Assembly (NCBI GenBank): GCA_963791805.1
Contig: CAWBTU010000004.1
Coordinates: forward strand, 434,001-498,000
Direction: 5' to 3'
From: JACMJL01 sp963791805
Lineage (GTDB): Bacteria > Bacillota > Clostridia > Clostridiales > Clostridiaceae
Length of the DNA stretch: 64,000 bases
In this document: one piece after another, positions 44,671 through 53,855 of the stretch
Position numbering within the stretch: the stretch's first letter is position 1
Layout: each line of letters opens with the position of its first letter
Program-made: the position numbers and the translations under genes
The notes under the pieces: generated by a model
The model's input: only the letters and a program-made list of their open reading frames with translations
What the model was told of the DNA's origin: nothing
The model's database searches: none

Positions 44671-46533
44671 CTATTTAGCTAATTTTAAAAGGATTTCATT
44701 ATTTCTCTTTATAAACTCAGCCATCTGATCAGAACTTAATTGCTTATGGCTTAGTAATGCAATATCGTATATATGTTTACAAAGCATATCCGTAGTTTCC
44801 TTTTTAGTTTCATCAGAAGATAACTCATATACAGCTTGTATTAGTTCATTTTTAGTATTTAAAACTAAAGACTCTTCTTTAGGGAACATGTTTGGCATTC
44901 CCTTTTCACCCATCATTTTGCTAAGTTCGTTCAATTCTTGAATTCTTCGTGAATGCTCATCTAAAAGTATAATAGCAGCTAAGTCTCCACTTTTAAGGTT
45001 TTGAACTTTTATTTTTACTTTATCTATGCCAAGGGCGTTTTTGAATAACTCTTGTATAGTGTTTTTCTTTTCGTCTGAATCTTCTCCTAGATCTTTCATT
45101 GTGTCTGAAATATCAGAGTCAATTCTGCTGAAAGTTACGCCTTCCTCTTTTGTTTCAATAAAGTTTACGAAATAATTATCAATAGATGCATCCAATATTA
45201 CAGCATCTAAATCATTCTCTTTAAACATTCTTATATACTGAGCTTGTTGTAATTCATCATTTGAATAGAATACTTTATTTTCATGTTTTTCTTTATTTTT
45301 TTCTAAGTACTCTTTTAAAGTAACATACTCTTCATTAATTGTTCTATAAGTAATTGCATCCTTAACTTGATCAAAGAAATCTTCATCTCTCATACAGCCA
45401 TACTTAACAAATGGACTAATATCATTCCAAAAACCATTATATGTTTCTCTTTCATTTTTGCATAATCCAGTTAACTTATCTGCAACTTTTTTTGTAATGT
45501 GTTTAGATATTTTGCTTACGTTTCTATCATTTTGAAGGAAACTTCTAGAAACATTAAGTGGTAAATCAGAGCAATCAATTACTCCCTTAAGTAATAATAA
45601 ATACTCAGGAATTACTTCCTTAATATTATCAGCTACAAAAACTTGATTATTATATAATTTTACTTCGCCCTCGCTTGCATCAAGTTCATGCATCAGTCTA
45701 GGGAAATAAAGTATACCCTTTAAATTGAAAGGATAATCTACATTTAAATGAATCCAAAATAGTGGTTCATTAAAATCATTAAATACTTTCTTGTAGAATG
45801 CAATATACTCTTCATCAGTACATTCACTAGGTGTTTTAGTCCATAGAGGTTGAGTGTCATTTAATGGTTCTATAATAGCTCCCTCTTCTGGCTTAACTTC
45901 CTCATTTTCTAAAAATATTTCAATTGGTAGGAATGAACAGTGTTTTTTGATTATGCTTCTAAGCCTAAATTCATCTGCAAATTCTTTGCTATCTTCAGTT
46001 AAGAATAAAGTGATTTCTGTTCCCCTAGTATTCTTCTCTGATGTTTCGATTTCATAATCTGTTCCACCATCACAAGACCACTTAACTGCTTCAGCACCTT
46101 CGATAAAGGAAAGTGTTTGAATTTCAACTTTTGAAGAAACCATAAATGCTGAATAGAATCCTAATCCAAAATGGCCAATTATCTGATTTGCTTCGTCCAT
46201 TTTGTCTTTGTATTTTGTTATAAATTCTTCAGCTCCAGAAAACGCAACCTGATTTATATATTTCTTTACTTCTTCTGCAGTCATGCCAATTCCGTTATCA
46301 GTAAACTTAAGTGTGTTGTTAGTCTTGTTTAAAGAAACCTTAACTTCATATTTAGTATCATCAGGTATTTTAGCCTCTCCAATTGAACTTAGTCTCTTAA
46401 GCTTATTAATAGCATCACAGCCATTACTTACTAATTCTCTAACAAAAATATCATTGTCAGAATAAAGCCATTTTTTAAGAATGGGAAAAATGTTTTCTGT
46501 ATGTATGGAAATACTTCCATTTTCTCTATCCAT
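44671..46533 (-). CDS. htpG: Chaperone HtpG (bacterial Hsp90)
   Basis: ATP-dependent homodimeric chaperone of the cytoplasm. The 620-aa protein starts SISIHTENIFPILKKWLYS, with the GHKL ATP-site segments FVRELVSNGCDAINKLKRL (catalytic Glu), LKFTDNGIGMTAEEVKKY and IGHFGLGFYSAFMVSSKVEI. The middle domain has LPLNVSRSFLQNDRNVSKI and the C-terminal dimer domain is complete. ATG at 46533 after GGAGGTAA. Monocistronic. No CIRCE or other heat-shock operator is evident upstream. Confidence 0.95.
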   Translation of the reverse strand: MDRENGSISIHTENIFPILKKWLYSDNDIFVRELVSNGCDAINKLKRLSSIGEAKIPDDTKYEVKVSLNKTNNTLKFTDNGIGMTAEEVKKYINQVAFSGAEEFITKYKDKMDEANQIIGHFGLGFYSAFMVSSKVEIQTLSFIEGAEAVKWSCDGGTDYEIETSEKNTRGTEITLFLTEDSKEFADEFRLRSIIKKHCSFLPIEIFLENEEVKPEEGAIIEPLNDTQPLWTKTPSECTDEEYIAFYKKVFNDFNEPLFWIHLNVDYPFNLKGILYFPRLMHELDASEGEVKLYNNQVFVADNIKEVIPEYLLLLKGVIDCSDLPLNVSRSFLQNDRNVSKISKHITKKVADKLTGLCKNERETYNGFWNDISPFVKYGCMRDEDFFDQVKDAITYRTINEEYVTLKEYLEKNKEKHENKVFYSNDELQQAQYIRMFKENDLDAVILDASIDNYFVNFIETKEEGVTFSRIDSDISDTMKDLGEDSDEKKNTIQELFKNALGIDKVKIKVQNLKSGDLAAIILLDEHSRRIQELNELSKMMGEKGMPNMFPKEESLVLNTKNELIQAVYELSSDETKKETTDMLCKHIYDIALLSHKQLSSDQMAEFIKRNNEILLKLAK

Positions 46534-46652
46534 AATATTACCTCCAATAATTTCGAAAATTAATTTACCAATCTATATTTTATAATTATAGTAATAAGCT
46601 GTCAATATATATTTGATCCTACTATACGGCAAATTAATGAATCTTGCAAATT

Positions 46653-46690
46653 ATTAAAAAAAATGCCATTAGATTCTTCCAATGGCATTT
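46653..46690 (-). terminator. Terminator after the lipase gene
   Basis: AAATGCCATT and AATGGCATTT with a 10-nt loop and eight T on the minus strand. Confidence 0.75.
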
Positions 46691-46707
46691 CTTCATCTCA
46701 ATTATAT

Positions 46708-47970
46708 TTACTTAGGAATACTTGTTACTATTTTTGCAATATCAAAGAATTTAGGTAATGGATTGGTACCGTTTTCACTCAAGCCAACTACACCAAGATG
46801 ATCTACATTATCTATTACTCCAATATAATTCCAAACACCTTTAACAGGATTTCCATTATAATTTATCACTTTATCTTTTGATCCTGTATGAGGACCGATT
46901 GCTGATACAACACTAACTAATCCATCATTTCTCCACCAAGTTTTATCTACAACCACGTCACCAGGTTTGTTATTTGTAGTACAACCTATGAAAGCTGCAA
47001 ATGGCATAAGCAATAAATTCATATTATTTTTAGGAACTTGATATTTTGTCAACCCACTTTCATAAGTATCAGTGGCGGCTATTGAAAAATAATAAACATC
47101 ACTTTGTGCAGTCACCCAACTATTTAATTCTCTAGCACCCTCTGGGCTCAGATCCCACGGACTTAAATCCTTAGTATTCTTCCAGAATATACTATTCAAT
47201 ACTCTTTTATTATAATCATCACCCGATTCATTCCTCTGTTTCTTTAATCCCCATTGATCTAATTTATAATCAAAAATAGGATTGTCGGAATTAACTGTAC
47301 CACCCAGCATTGCTAATCCGCCAATAAATTGATGAAATAATGGTTCAGTGAACGCAGGGCACCTTTTAGCTGAACTTCCATCATGTGGTGTACAAAGAGT
47401 TGTTACACTGCTAACCCAATGCTTATTTCCAGTAAACAACGGACTAATGTTTTCAGATGAACTAACGGTCTTTTCTTCAACACTTCCTTGTTCTAGCAAT
47501 TGAACTAGCACTCGCGAAGTTTGTCCGCCCATACTATGTCCAAGAAGATGTATCTTATTAACATCGCTAATTCTATACCCTATTCCTGGATAGGTTCGTC
47601 CATATCTTTCATGTCCATACTTTAATGCATGCGCTACTCCATAATCTACTTTTCCACCAAGTAAGTAAGCATAAAGTTCACAAGCCCTATCCCAATTACT
47701 TGAAAAGCTTCCAATGGTGGGAGTATACACATCATAACCTTTATTAATCATTTCTTGTCTTATACTATCAGTTCCTCCCCAATAGTTAACTCCAAATAAT
47801 TCATTTCCGCCCCATCCAAAAACACCATGAACCATAATAATAGGATAATTATTAGCTTTTTGTGTGCTTGAGACACTGAAATTTGTTGCAGCTGAAGCAA
47901 TGTTGATATTTAAAGAAAAAATAACAAAGCTTAATAAAAATGCAGTGATTTTTTTGCAACTTAACCTTTT
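46708..47970 (-). CDS. Secreted triacylglycerol lipase, family I.5-like
   Basis: An extracellular alpha/beta hydrolase resembling the large lipases of staphylococci and thermophilic bacilli. A GTG at 47970 has GGGGAGAGG just upstream and starts a clean signal peptide (MKRLSCKKITAFLLSFVIFS...ASAA); a longer frame to 48033 would bury that signal. Mature part: PIIMVHGVFGWGGNELFG (oxyanion area), the nucleophile Ser in HLLGHSMGGQTSR, VTTLCTPHDGSS, and the acid/His near DNVDHLGVVG; WGLKK and YYFSIAATDTYES are also family-like. Length about 390 aa after cleavage fits the I.5 group. The enzyme would release fatty acids outside the cell. Confidence 0.9.
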   Translation of the reverse strand, partial: KRLSCKKITAFLLSFVIFSLNINIASAATNFSVSSTQKANNYPIIMVHGVFGWGGNELFGVNYWGGTDSIRQEMINKGYDVYTPTIGSFSSNWDRACELYAYLLGGKVDYGVAHALKYGHERYGRTYPGIGYRISDVNKIHLLGHSMGGQTSRVLVQLLEQGSVEEKTVSSSENISPLFTGNKHWVSSVTTLCTPHDGSSAKRCPAFTEPLFHQFIGGLAMLGGTVNSDNPIFDYKLDQWGLKKQRNESGDDYNKRVLNSIFWKNTKDLSPWDLSPEGARELNSWVTAQSDVYYFSIAATDTYESGLTKYQVPKNNMNLLLMPFAAFIGCTTNNKPGDVVVDKTWWRNDGLVSVVSAIGPHTGSKDKVINYNGNPVKGVWNYIGVIDNVDHLGVVGLSENGTNPLPKFFDIAKIVTSIPK

Positions 47971-48214
47971 CACAAAACCTCTCCCCTTATAACTTAGTCT
48001 AGTAGCTAATTGTGGAATTTCGCATTTTTTCACTGAAAATATTATTTTCTTGGTATGAATAGGAAATGTAAACGTCTCTCAGAGTTTTCTGTTATAATAT
48101 TTATGCGGCCTCATATGAGAATATACCTTAATTTGCTAACGCAAACTATAGTATTAAGTTAGACTTTGTAAATGAAAAAATAATCGCAATATAAAAATTA
48201 CTTCAATAAAAATA

Positions 48215-48246
48215 ATGGAGAGTATTTAAATATGAATACTCTCCAT
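48215..48246 (-). terminator. Hairpin after the PhzF gene
   Basis: ATGGAGAGTATT and AATACTCTCCAT form a 12-bp perfect stem with an 8-nt loop, 20 nt after the stop. The minus-strand tail is only T-rich. Confidence 0.6.
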
Positions 48247-48266
48247 CATTTTTATATATTTTATTG

Positions 48267-49115
48267 TTAAATAATCAACTCGCCTTTAGCAAAAAACGAT
48301 ACATCCCCCGCAATATAGATGCTATTATTACCTTCATTACTCTGCCATGTCTTAATAATACTCGGTCTATTTAAAAACCTTCCCTGATTTATTTCGATTA
48401 CTTCACCAGGTTTCTTTAAACCATATTTTATTAGGTATGCGCATAATGGACCTGCAGCACTTCCTGTTGCAATATCCTCTGCCTTACCATGGTTATCCCA
48501 GGTTCTACATTCTAGCTCATCAGTGTCAAAGATATAGGCAAATTTAGCACCAAAATGAGCAATGAATTCTTCAAACCCTGCTCCAATTATTTTGCATTTT
48601 TTTAGACCTCTTCTTACTGGAATAAGTAAATGTGGAAGACCTGTGGACACAACTTCTATTGGCAAGTTATTATTCAAGTCGCTAATATCTAAATTTATTC
48701 TTCGAGCGATTTCACTGTAATATTTTTTATCTACAGTTTTTATATACTCTGGAACGCCTTGATTCATTTCGACATGATATGTGTTATCACTCTTGATTGA
48801 TGTAGTAACTATATCTTTTAGTTGTAACTTAATATTGATAGATATAGTCTCGACTTCAGTATAAAATAATTGGTGAATAACTGCAGTGGCACCGAGGATT
48901 GGGTGCCCAGCGAACTCTAATTCTTCTACTGGTGTAAAGATTCTCGCCGAAAAGGAATCTTCTTCTTTTTCAATAAATATTGTTTCATATTGCCTAAATT
49001 CCTGTGTAATTGCAATCATTTCATTAGTAGTAAGGTTTTCATCATAAAGTGCAACAATTAAACCATTTCCGCTTAACCTTTTAGAACTAAAAACATCAAC
49101 ATGATAGTATATCAT
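48267..49115 (-). CDS. PhzF-family isomerase/epimerase-like protein
   Basis: A 282-aa protein of the PhzF fold (two diaminopimelate-epimerase-like halves). Family segments: VDVFSSKRLSGNGLIVAL at the start, QYETIFI with the catalytic Glu near residue 45, RIFTPVEELEFAGHPILGAT, and CRTWDNHGKAEDIATGSAAGPL. PhzF itself isomerises trans-2,3-dihydro-3-hydroxyanthranilate; most family members, this one included, have unknown substrates. ATG at 49115 with GAGGGGA. A GNAT gene lies 29 nt upstream on the same strand, so the two are probably one unit. Confidence 0.85.
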   Translation of the reverse strand: MIYYHVDVFSSKRLSGNGLIVALYDENLTTNEMIAITQEFRQYETIFIEKEEDSFSARIFTPVEELEFAGHPILGATAVIHQLFYTEVETISINIKLQLKDIVTTSIKSDNTYHVEMNQGVPEYIKTVDKKYYSEIARRINLDISDLNNNLPIEVVSTGLPHLLIPVRRGLKKCKIIGAGFEEFIAHFGAKFAYIFDTDELECRTWDNHGKAEDIATGSAAGPLCAYLIKYGLKKPGEVIEINQGRFLNRPSIIKTWQSNEGNNSIYIAGDVSFFAKGELII

Positions 49116-49144
49116 TACTTTCCCCTCATTTCTTTATACTTACA

Positions 49145-49663
49145 TTATAATACAAGTTTCATTAAATTATCTGTTTGCGCATCTTCACCTAATTTAAAAA
49201 TATGCGTGCTATATTTACTAAATCCCAATTTCTCATAAAATTTTATTGCAGCTGAATTTTTTTCCCATACACCTAACCATATATACTCTAAATTTTTACA
49301 TTTAGCTACCTCAACAGCTTTTTCTATTAGTTTTTTTCCAATATGCATACCTTTATAATCTTTATCGATATAAATTCTTTGTATTTCTAATGCCTCTTCA
49401 AATTCATTATTCTCATGAACTACAGAATAATTAAGTTTCAAGTATGCAATTATTTTCTCATCATTTTCTACCTTATAGAATCTTGAGTTTTTATTTTTCA
49501 TTTCTAGTTCCAATTGATTATACGAAAAATTATCCTTTAAGTAATCTTCCATATCTTTTACGGAAGTTCCATAGATAAATGTTTCATAAAAAGTTTTTTT
49601 ACTTATTTCTCTTAGTTTATTTATATCTTCTATACCGCATTCTTCAATATTTATGAATTTCAT
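49145..49663 (-). CDS. GNAT-family N-acetyltransferase
   Basis: A 172-aa acetyl-CoA-dependent N-acetyltransferase. The GNAT core is seen in EALEIQRIYIDKDYKGMHIG (motif A with the CoA-binding loop), KKLIEKAVEVAKCKNLEYIW and KNSAAIKFYEKLGFSKYSTH (motif B). The pattern LREISKKTFYETF in the N-terminal part recalls PaiA-type polyamine acetyltransferases. I chose ATG 49663 (AGGTG 6 nt upstream) over a GTG that overlaps that site. Substrate not known. Confidence 0.85.
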   Translation of the reverse strand: MKFINIEECGIEDINKLREISKKTFYETFIYGTSVKDMEDYLKDNFSYNQLELEMKNKNSRFYKVENDEKIIAYLKLNYSVVHENNEFEEALEIQRIYIDKDYKGMHIGKKLIEKAVEVAKCKNLEYIWLGVWEKNSAAIKFYEKLGFSKYSTHIFKLGEDAQTDNLMKLVL

Positions 49664-49766
49664 GTGTTTCACCTACTTATCAAGTATTATATCAATAAAT
49701 CTATTTCACATAAATACAAATATTTTGCTACAATCCTTAATATTGTGTTTTTTTATATAAAAAGAA

Positions 49767-49793
49767 GAAGAGCTCCAAATATTTAGAGTTCTT
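49767..49793 (-). terminator. Terminator after acetoacetate decarboxylase
   Basis: GAAGAGCTC and GAGTTCTTC pair with one G-T over a 9-nt loop; on the minus strand the tail is CTTTTTATATAAAAAA. Confidence 0.55.
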
Positions 49794-49834
49794 CAACTTT
49801 ATTATTCCATAAAGTTACACCATATTAATTTTTA

Positions 49835-50577
49835 TTATTTATTTTCTTCAAGATAATCATATACTTTGGTCACCGGTGACAGTGTAAGATCTGTTAAAAT
49901 GTGAGAAGCATAAACCACTTCTAAAACAGGTAAATCAGCCATAGGTGCCATTACGTGCTGAAATAGTTGTAAACGCGCAGGACCTGTCCACGCACCATGT
50001 ATTGTAATATCTGTTATCTGTGTACGCACAAGCTCACAGATTCGTGGAGTTCCATCATAATTAGGCATTATCTTCATCATAAAAGTTGGTCTGCAAATCT
50101 CTTTTTTGCTTTAGTGGCTCCTAATTCATTAAATTTGTATCCCATAGTTGCAGTAGCAACTCTCAAGGAACCATAATCCAAGGTACCAACTAATGTATCT
50201 GAGTCTACAAAAAGTTTAGGGGCTCCTACAACTTTAGGGTAAGCACTAAGCTCACGTCCGCTAGCTATTGCTGGGAAATTATCAACATACATGGAATGTA
50301 CATAGTCTCCTTCTTCACCATTAAAGGATACTGGTATAACTTGACCACATTCACAATAGGAACCAAGCCCTGTAACATCTGGCATAAGCATAACTTCAAA
50401 GCGAACTAAAGGATCTTTAATTTCTAAAGGTTCTGGAACTACCTTTCGAAGTGCCTCCATATTTGTACGATAAACAATATTTAAATATTCTCGGTTATTA
50501 AATTTGTAAAAAGTACATGGATATGCTGGTGAAGTTAAAGGCGTTGTGAAGCACTCTGCTACTTCGTTAATTTTCAT
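49835..50577 (-). pseudogene. adc: Acetoacetate decarboxylase, split by one frameshift
   Basis: Converts acetoacetate to acetone and CO2 in solvent-forming clostridia. The N-terminal part (ATG at 50577, GAAAGGAG upstream) runs through ELSAYPKVVGAPKLFVDSD, which holds the catalytic Schiff-base Lys, to TATMGYKFNELG. The frame then stops after FADQLL; restoring one T in the run at about 50081 continues FMMKIMPNYDG, CELVRTQITDITIHGAWTGP and ASHILTDLTL to the normal end at 49835. Together about 247 aa, the expected length. Everything except the single homopolymer base is well conserved, so a sequencing error or a very recent loss is likely. No ctfAB or adhE genes are adjacent. Confidence 0.85.
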
Positions 50578-50711
50578 ATAAAAAACTCCTTTCGGTATAC
50601 ACATACATTTTTCTATTCTTTTTCAAAATCACTAATATTTGGACATTTTTATTATATCATGCTCTTTAGCCTACCTCAATAAAAAAGCTGACTTTCTCCA
50701 TAGATATGATT

Positions 50712-51095
50712 CTATTGGAACAATGTTTTCATATCATCAGGTACTTCCCTCACATCCTCAATTTTATATACTCCTTTTACTTTGTCTGGAGTAAGCAATA
50801 CTAATAACATCTTTCCATTTGTAAATGTAATAAGCTCATAATGCTTATTACTGCTTCCTGATGTAGTTATTTTTTTCATATTATTAAATTGCTGAATTGG
50901 AATGCTATTACTTCTTTTTTCAGTAAAGAGCTCTTTGAAACTATTATAATCTCCTTCATCAATAGCCTTTTCCATTAACCATGACGCATTATCTGGTGAA
51001 TTAGCTTTTAAAACTTTCTGTTTGGAGCAAGACGTTAAAATAAAAGTAAAACATAAACTTATTATCAAAATTAATATTATTGATTTTTTCTTCAT
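50712..51095 (-). CDS. Small lipoprotein of unknown function
   Basis: A 127-aa membrane-anchored lipoprotein: the signal peptide KKKSIILILIISLCFTFIL ends in the lipobox LTSC, so cleavage before Cys23 and lipid attachment are expected. The rest is one small domain of unknown type (NASWLMEKAIDEGDYNSFKE, VLLTPDKVKGVYKIEDV) that may be of the NTF2-like or DUF4878 kind. ATG at 51095 with GGAGGG. Next gene upstream is a phosphatase 18 nt away, on the same strand. Confidence 0.75.
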   Translation of the reverse strand: MKKKSIILILIISLCFTFILTSCSKQKVLKANSPDNASWLMEKAIDEGDYNSFKELFTEKRSNSIPIQQFNNMKKITTSGSSNKHYELITFTNGKMLLVLLTPDKVKGVYKIEDVREVPDDMKTLFQ

Positions 51096-51113
51096 GTAAA
51101 TCCCTCCATATCC

Positions 51114-51719
51114 TTAGTCTAAATGTGAAATATCTGCTTCTAGTATAATTTCAATTTCCTTGTCCTTTATTTCAAAGATAGTTAAACTAGTATCGTTTAT
51201 AAAGGGTGGTGCCCAAAAATTCTCAATGGGATGATTATTTATTGTTATATAAATAGCCTTAATTAGTGCTGCATGAGAAACTATTAATACATTTTCACAA
51301 TCATTGTTATTAATAACTTCATCAAGCACCATTCTAGCTCTGCAAATTAGTTCGTCAAAGCTTTCTCCTTCAACTGGCTCGTACAAATGTGGCTTATTCC
51401 AAAAGTTATATTTTTGAGTAGGATATAGCTCTTCTATTTTAGAGAATTCCATACCTTCCCATAAACCAAATCCCATTTCCTTTAATAAGTCATGTGTCAT
51501 TATTTCTATATCTCTATCTCCTCTAATGCAATTTGCAGTTTCAATTGCTCTACCTAGAGGGCTACAATAAATGCGGTGAAAATTAACATTATTTAAACTT
51601 GCTCCTAGTTTTTCTGCATTTTCTATTCCTCTTTCAGTTAAATTAGAATTTTGCCATCCTTGCATTCTACCAGCCTTATTCCATTCTGTTTCTCCGTGTC
51701 TTGTTAAATATATCTTCAT
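51114..51719 (-). CDS. Histidine phosphatase superfamily protein
   Basis: A 201-aa phosphoglycerate-mutase-like phosphatase. The catalytic motif is LTRHGETEWNKAGRMQGW at the N-terminus (His forms the phospho-enzyme); further members are YCSPLGRAIETA, the acid EMGFGLWEGM, and VLIVSHAALIKAI with the second His. The group includes CobC, PhoE and GpmB; the lack of linkage to cob genes here argues against a specific CobC role. Start at ATG 51719 with TGGAGG; the open frame extends 14 codons upstream without a start signal. Confidence 0.85.
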   Translation of the reverse strand: MKIYLTRHGETEWNKAGRMQGWQNSNLTERGIENAEKLGASLNNVNFHRIYCSPLGRAIETANCIRGDRDIEIMTHDLLKEMGFGLWEGMEFSKIEELYPTQKYNFWNKPHLYEPVEGESFDELICRARMVLDEVINNNDCENVLIVSHAALIKAIYITINNHPIENFWAPPFINDTSLTIFEIKDKEIEIILEADISHLD

Positions 51720-51747
51720 ATGTCCTCCATTAAAAATCTGTAGAATT

Positions 51748-52377
51748 TTATAAACTATCAATATAGTTCTGTAATTTTGTTAGGTATCTTCCGATATGTA
51801 TCCCATCAATTAATGCATGATTAACTTGAACTGAAAAAGGCAGTAATATTTTATCCTGCTCAGAAAAATACTTTCCCCATGAAATTCTTGGTACTGAATC
51901 ATCTTTATTAAATGAAATAGTATGTGATAAGTGGGTAAAAGAAATCCATGGAATAGATGTTATATATAATAAGTCATCTCTACGCTCAGACTCATTAAAA
52001 TTAAAGTATTCCCTTTGATTTCTTGATTTTTCTTCACAGTATGTAACAAATTCAAAAATATCCTCCTTCATATCAACAGTAACAAATTTAAATAAATCAT
52101 CCTCTTCACTATTAATATCAGTGAAGGATGGATGCAATTTTTCATGCAAAACAACCTTGTTATCTCTTATTCTATAACGTAAATCTTCTATTTCACATGC
52201 AACCTTAGTTGATACATAAATCATTGAATAGTAGAAGGAAATTTTATTTTTTCTTACAAAATTCATGAAATTCGTTATATCAACATTAAAGCAAATATTA
52301 TATTGTGGATAATCCATATTATGAAAAAAATTATAGTGTTCTTTTCTCTTCCAATTATCTAAATCTATATACTCCAT
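51748..52377 (-). CDS. Chloramphenicol acetyltransferase-like protein (CatA family)
   Basis: A 209-aa trimeric-type acetyl-CoA acyltransferase of the classical CAT fold. The catalytic His motif HALIDG (HHAVCDG in CatA1) is near residue 190, followed by HIGRYL; other segments are DYPQYNICFNVDITNF, IYVSTKVACEIEDLRYRI, HPSFTDINSEEDDLFKF and SIPWISFTHLSH, all aligned with CatA. ATG at 52377 with GGGAGG. Chromosomal CAT homologues of this sort occur in clostridia; some give resistance and others use different substrates. The catalytic residues are present, so resistance is possible but not certain. Confidence 0.85.
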   Translation of the reverse strand: MEYIDLDNWKRKEHYNFFHNMDYPQYNICFNVDITNFMNFVRKNKISFYYSMIYVSTKVACEIEDLRYRIRDNKVVLHEKLHPSFTDINSEEDDLFKFVTVDMKEDIFEFVTYCEEKSRNQREYFNFNESERRDDLLYITSIPWISFTHLSHTISFNKDDSVPRISWGKYFSEQDKILLPFSVQVNHALIDGIHIGRYLTKLQNYIDSL

Positions 52378-52477
52378 ATTTTTCCTCCCTAACATACAGT
52401 TCTACTTTTCGACATAAATCCTTACCTTACAATATATAACAATCTATACAAATAAACAAGTGTATCCTTTTTTATGC

Positions 52478-52505
52478 AAAAAAATGAGCACCCTAAGGTA
52501 CTCAT
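52478..52505 (-). terminator. Terminator after the NlpC/P60-SH3 gene
   Basis: ATGAGTACC and GGTGCTCAT pair with one G-T, loop TTAG, and seven T follow on the minus strand. Confidence 0.75.
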
Positions 52506-52512
52506 AAAATAA

Positions 52513-53661
52513 TTATTTTAAATATTTACTTGAAGACCATCCCTGTATTCCATTAATACTGATATTAGTCCAACTTCCATCTGAGCTTAATCCTAATACA
52601 AGGGCATACTTTCCTTCTGTTAAAACTCCAACTATACTAGCTGTTCCTGATGCATTTTTTCTAATATTTAATTGATAAACTCCATTAATACTTACATATT
52701 TACCCGTTGGAGCTAAGCCAACTAAATTACCATATACCCATCCACTTTGTCCGTTATACTTTAAATTATACCAACCATTAGTGTTTCCTAATACAGATAA
52801 TACAGTTCCTTTAGGTATTGTTCCTATTAATGACGAATTGGCATCTGCAAGAGACCTAAAATTTGCAGCAATATTTACATTAACTATCTGTACCATTGTA
52901 CCATTTGCAAATACTTGTGGTAATTGTATTGGTGCAACTGGATCATCTATGACATTAATATATCTTCCAGGAATATATCCTTTATTAATTTCATTCATAG
53001 AAATAAAGTATTTCTTGGTTCCCATTATTCCGCCATAGGTTTGATCTGGTGTTGCTTCATAGGTGAAAGCTCCTTTTATTCCATTTTGTGTTCCCCATTT
53101 ATCAAATATTACAACATGATCACCGGGATGATCAATTATATCCATGTGCTTTAAGTCTGTTATATTTATCTTCACAAAATATTTATCAAATAAAGTTGAG
53201 GTAGATAATTTATAGCCTGGAATATTGTAGGCAGCTTGTACAAATCCGGAACAATCAAGGCCTGCAGTTCCTGTAATGTAACCTAGTCCTGCACTTTTTA
53301 CATTACCAGCATATGCACCTTTATCTATAGCATCTTGAAAGCTTGTCCATGTTGCGTTATAGGAACTTGAGTTTAAGCCATCTAGTCCTCCCCAACAATA
53401 TGGTATTCCAGTTTGTACTGAAACACTTTTGCCAATAAGTTGCTTAGGCTGTGTAACATAACTAACTTTATTAGGTGCAATAGTGAAATTTTTAGATGAG
53501 TCGTAGGTCCAATTTAAATTAATCATGCTCAAAGCCCTTTTCTCAACTTGGCTTCTTAATATTGTACTTGAAGAAGTACTTGCAGTAACCAATTGCATTG
53601 GAGATAGAATTGCAGTAGTCGAAATTAATATAGAAATAATTGCTTTTAATTTATTTTTCAA
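52513..53661 (-). CDS. Secreted NlpC/P60-type hydrolase with two SH3 domains
   Basis: An exported cell-wall enzyme. The likely start is a TTG at 53661 behind AAAGGAG, which gives the signal peptide MKNKLKAIISILISTTAIL...TAS. The catalytic domain carries GLDCSGFVQAAYNIPG (Cys nucleophile, about residue 130) and HPGDHVVIFDKW (the His), as in NlpC/P60 or related amidase-like peptidases; QTGIPYCWGGLDG before it is the usual substrate-side loop. Residues about 250-382 hold two SH3b domains (NIAANFRSLADANSSLIGTI; QLNIRKNASGTASIVGVL), which bind cell wall. A role in peptidoglycan turnover is expected. Confidence 0.85.
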   Translation of the reverse strand: MKNKLKAIISILISTTAILSPMQLVTASTSSSTILRSQVEKRALSMINLNWTYDSSKNFTIAPNKVSYVTQPKQLIGKSVSVQTGIPYCWGGLDGLNSSSYNATWTSFQDAIDKGAYAGNVKSAGLGYITGTAGLDCSGFVQAAYNIPGYKLSTSTLFDKYFVKINITDLKHMDIIDHPGDHVVIFDKWGTQNGIKGAFTYEATPDQTYGGIMGTKKYFISMNEINKGYIPGRYINVIDDPVAPIQLPQVFANGTMVQIVNVNIAANFRSLADANSSLIGTIPKGTVLSVLGNTNGWYNLKYNGQSGWVYGNLVGLAPTGKYVSINGVYQLNIRKNASGTASIVGVLTEGKYALVLGLSSDGSWTNISINGIQGWSSSKYLK

Positions 53662-53855
53662 AGCTTCATCTCCTTTAATCTTATGCTTGATTCTCAAGCT
53701 AATTATAGGTTTAATTCTGTATGTATTCAATCATCAAAATATGGGTTAGTCATCACTAATTGGGTATATATAAAATGATTTAAAATTATGAGAAAACTAC
53801 TTTTTTAAATTACCATATATGTTATAATAAAATACAAATAAAGGAGATGTTCAGT

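Noticed and set aside
48065..48078. cre site (CcpA) before the lipase gene
   Set aside because: ATGTAAACGTCTCT matches only the first half of the cre consensus.
51748..52377. Mobile antibiotic-resistance cassette
   Set aside because: No transposase, inverted repeats or composition change surround the CatA-like gene; it looks like a resident chromosomal homologue.
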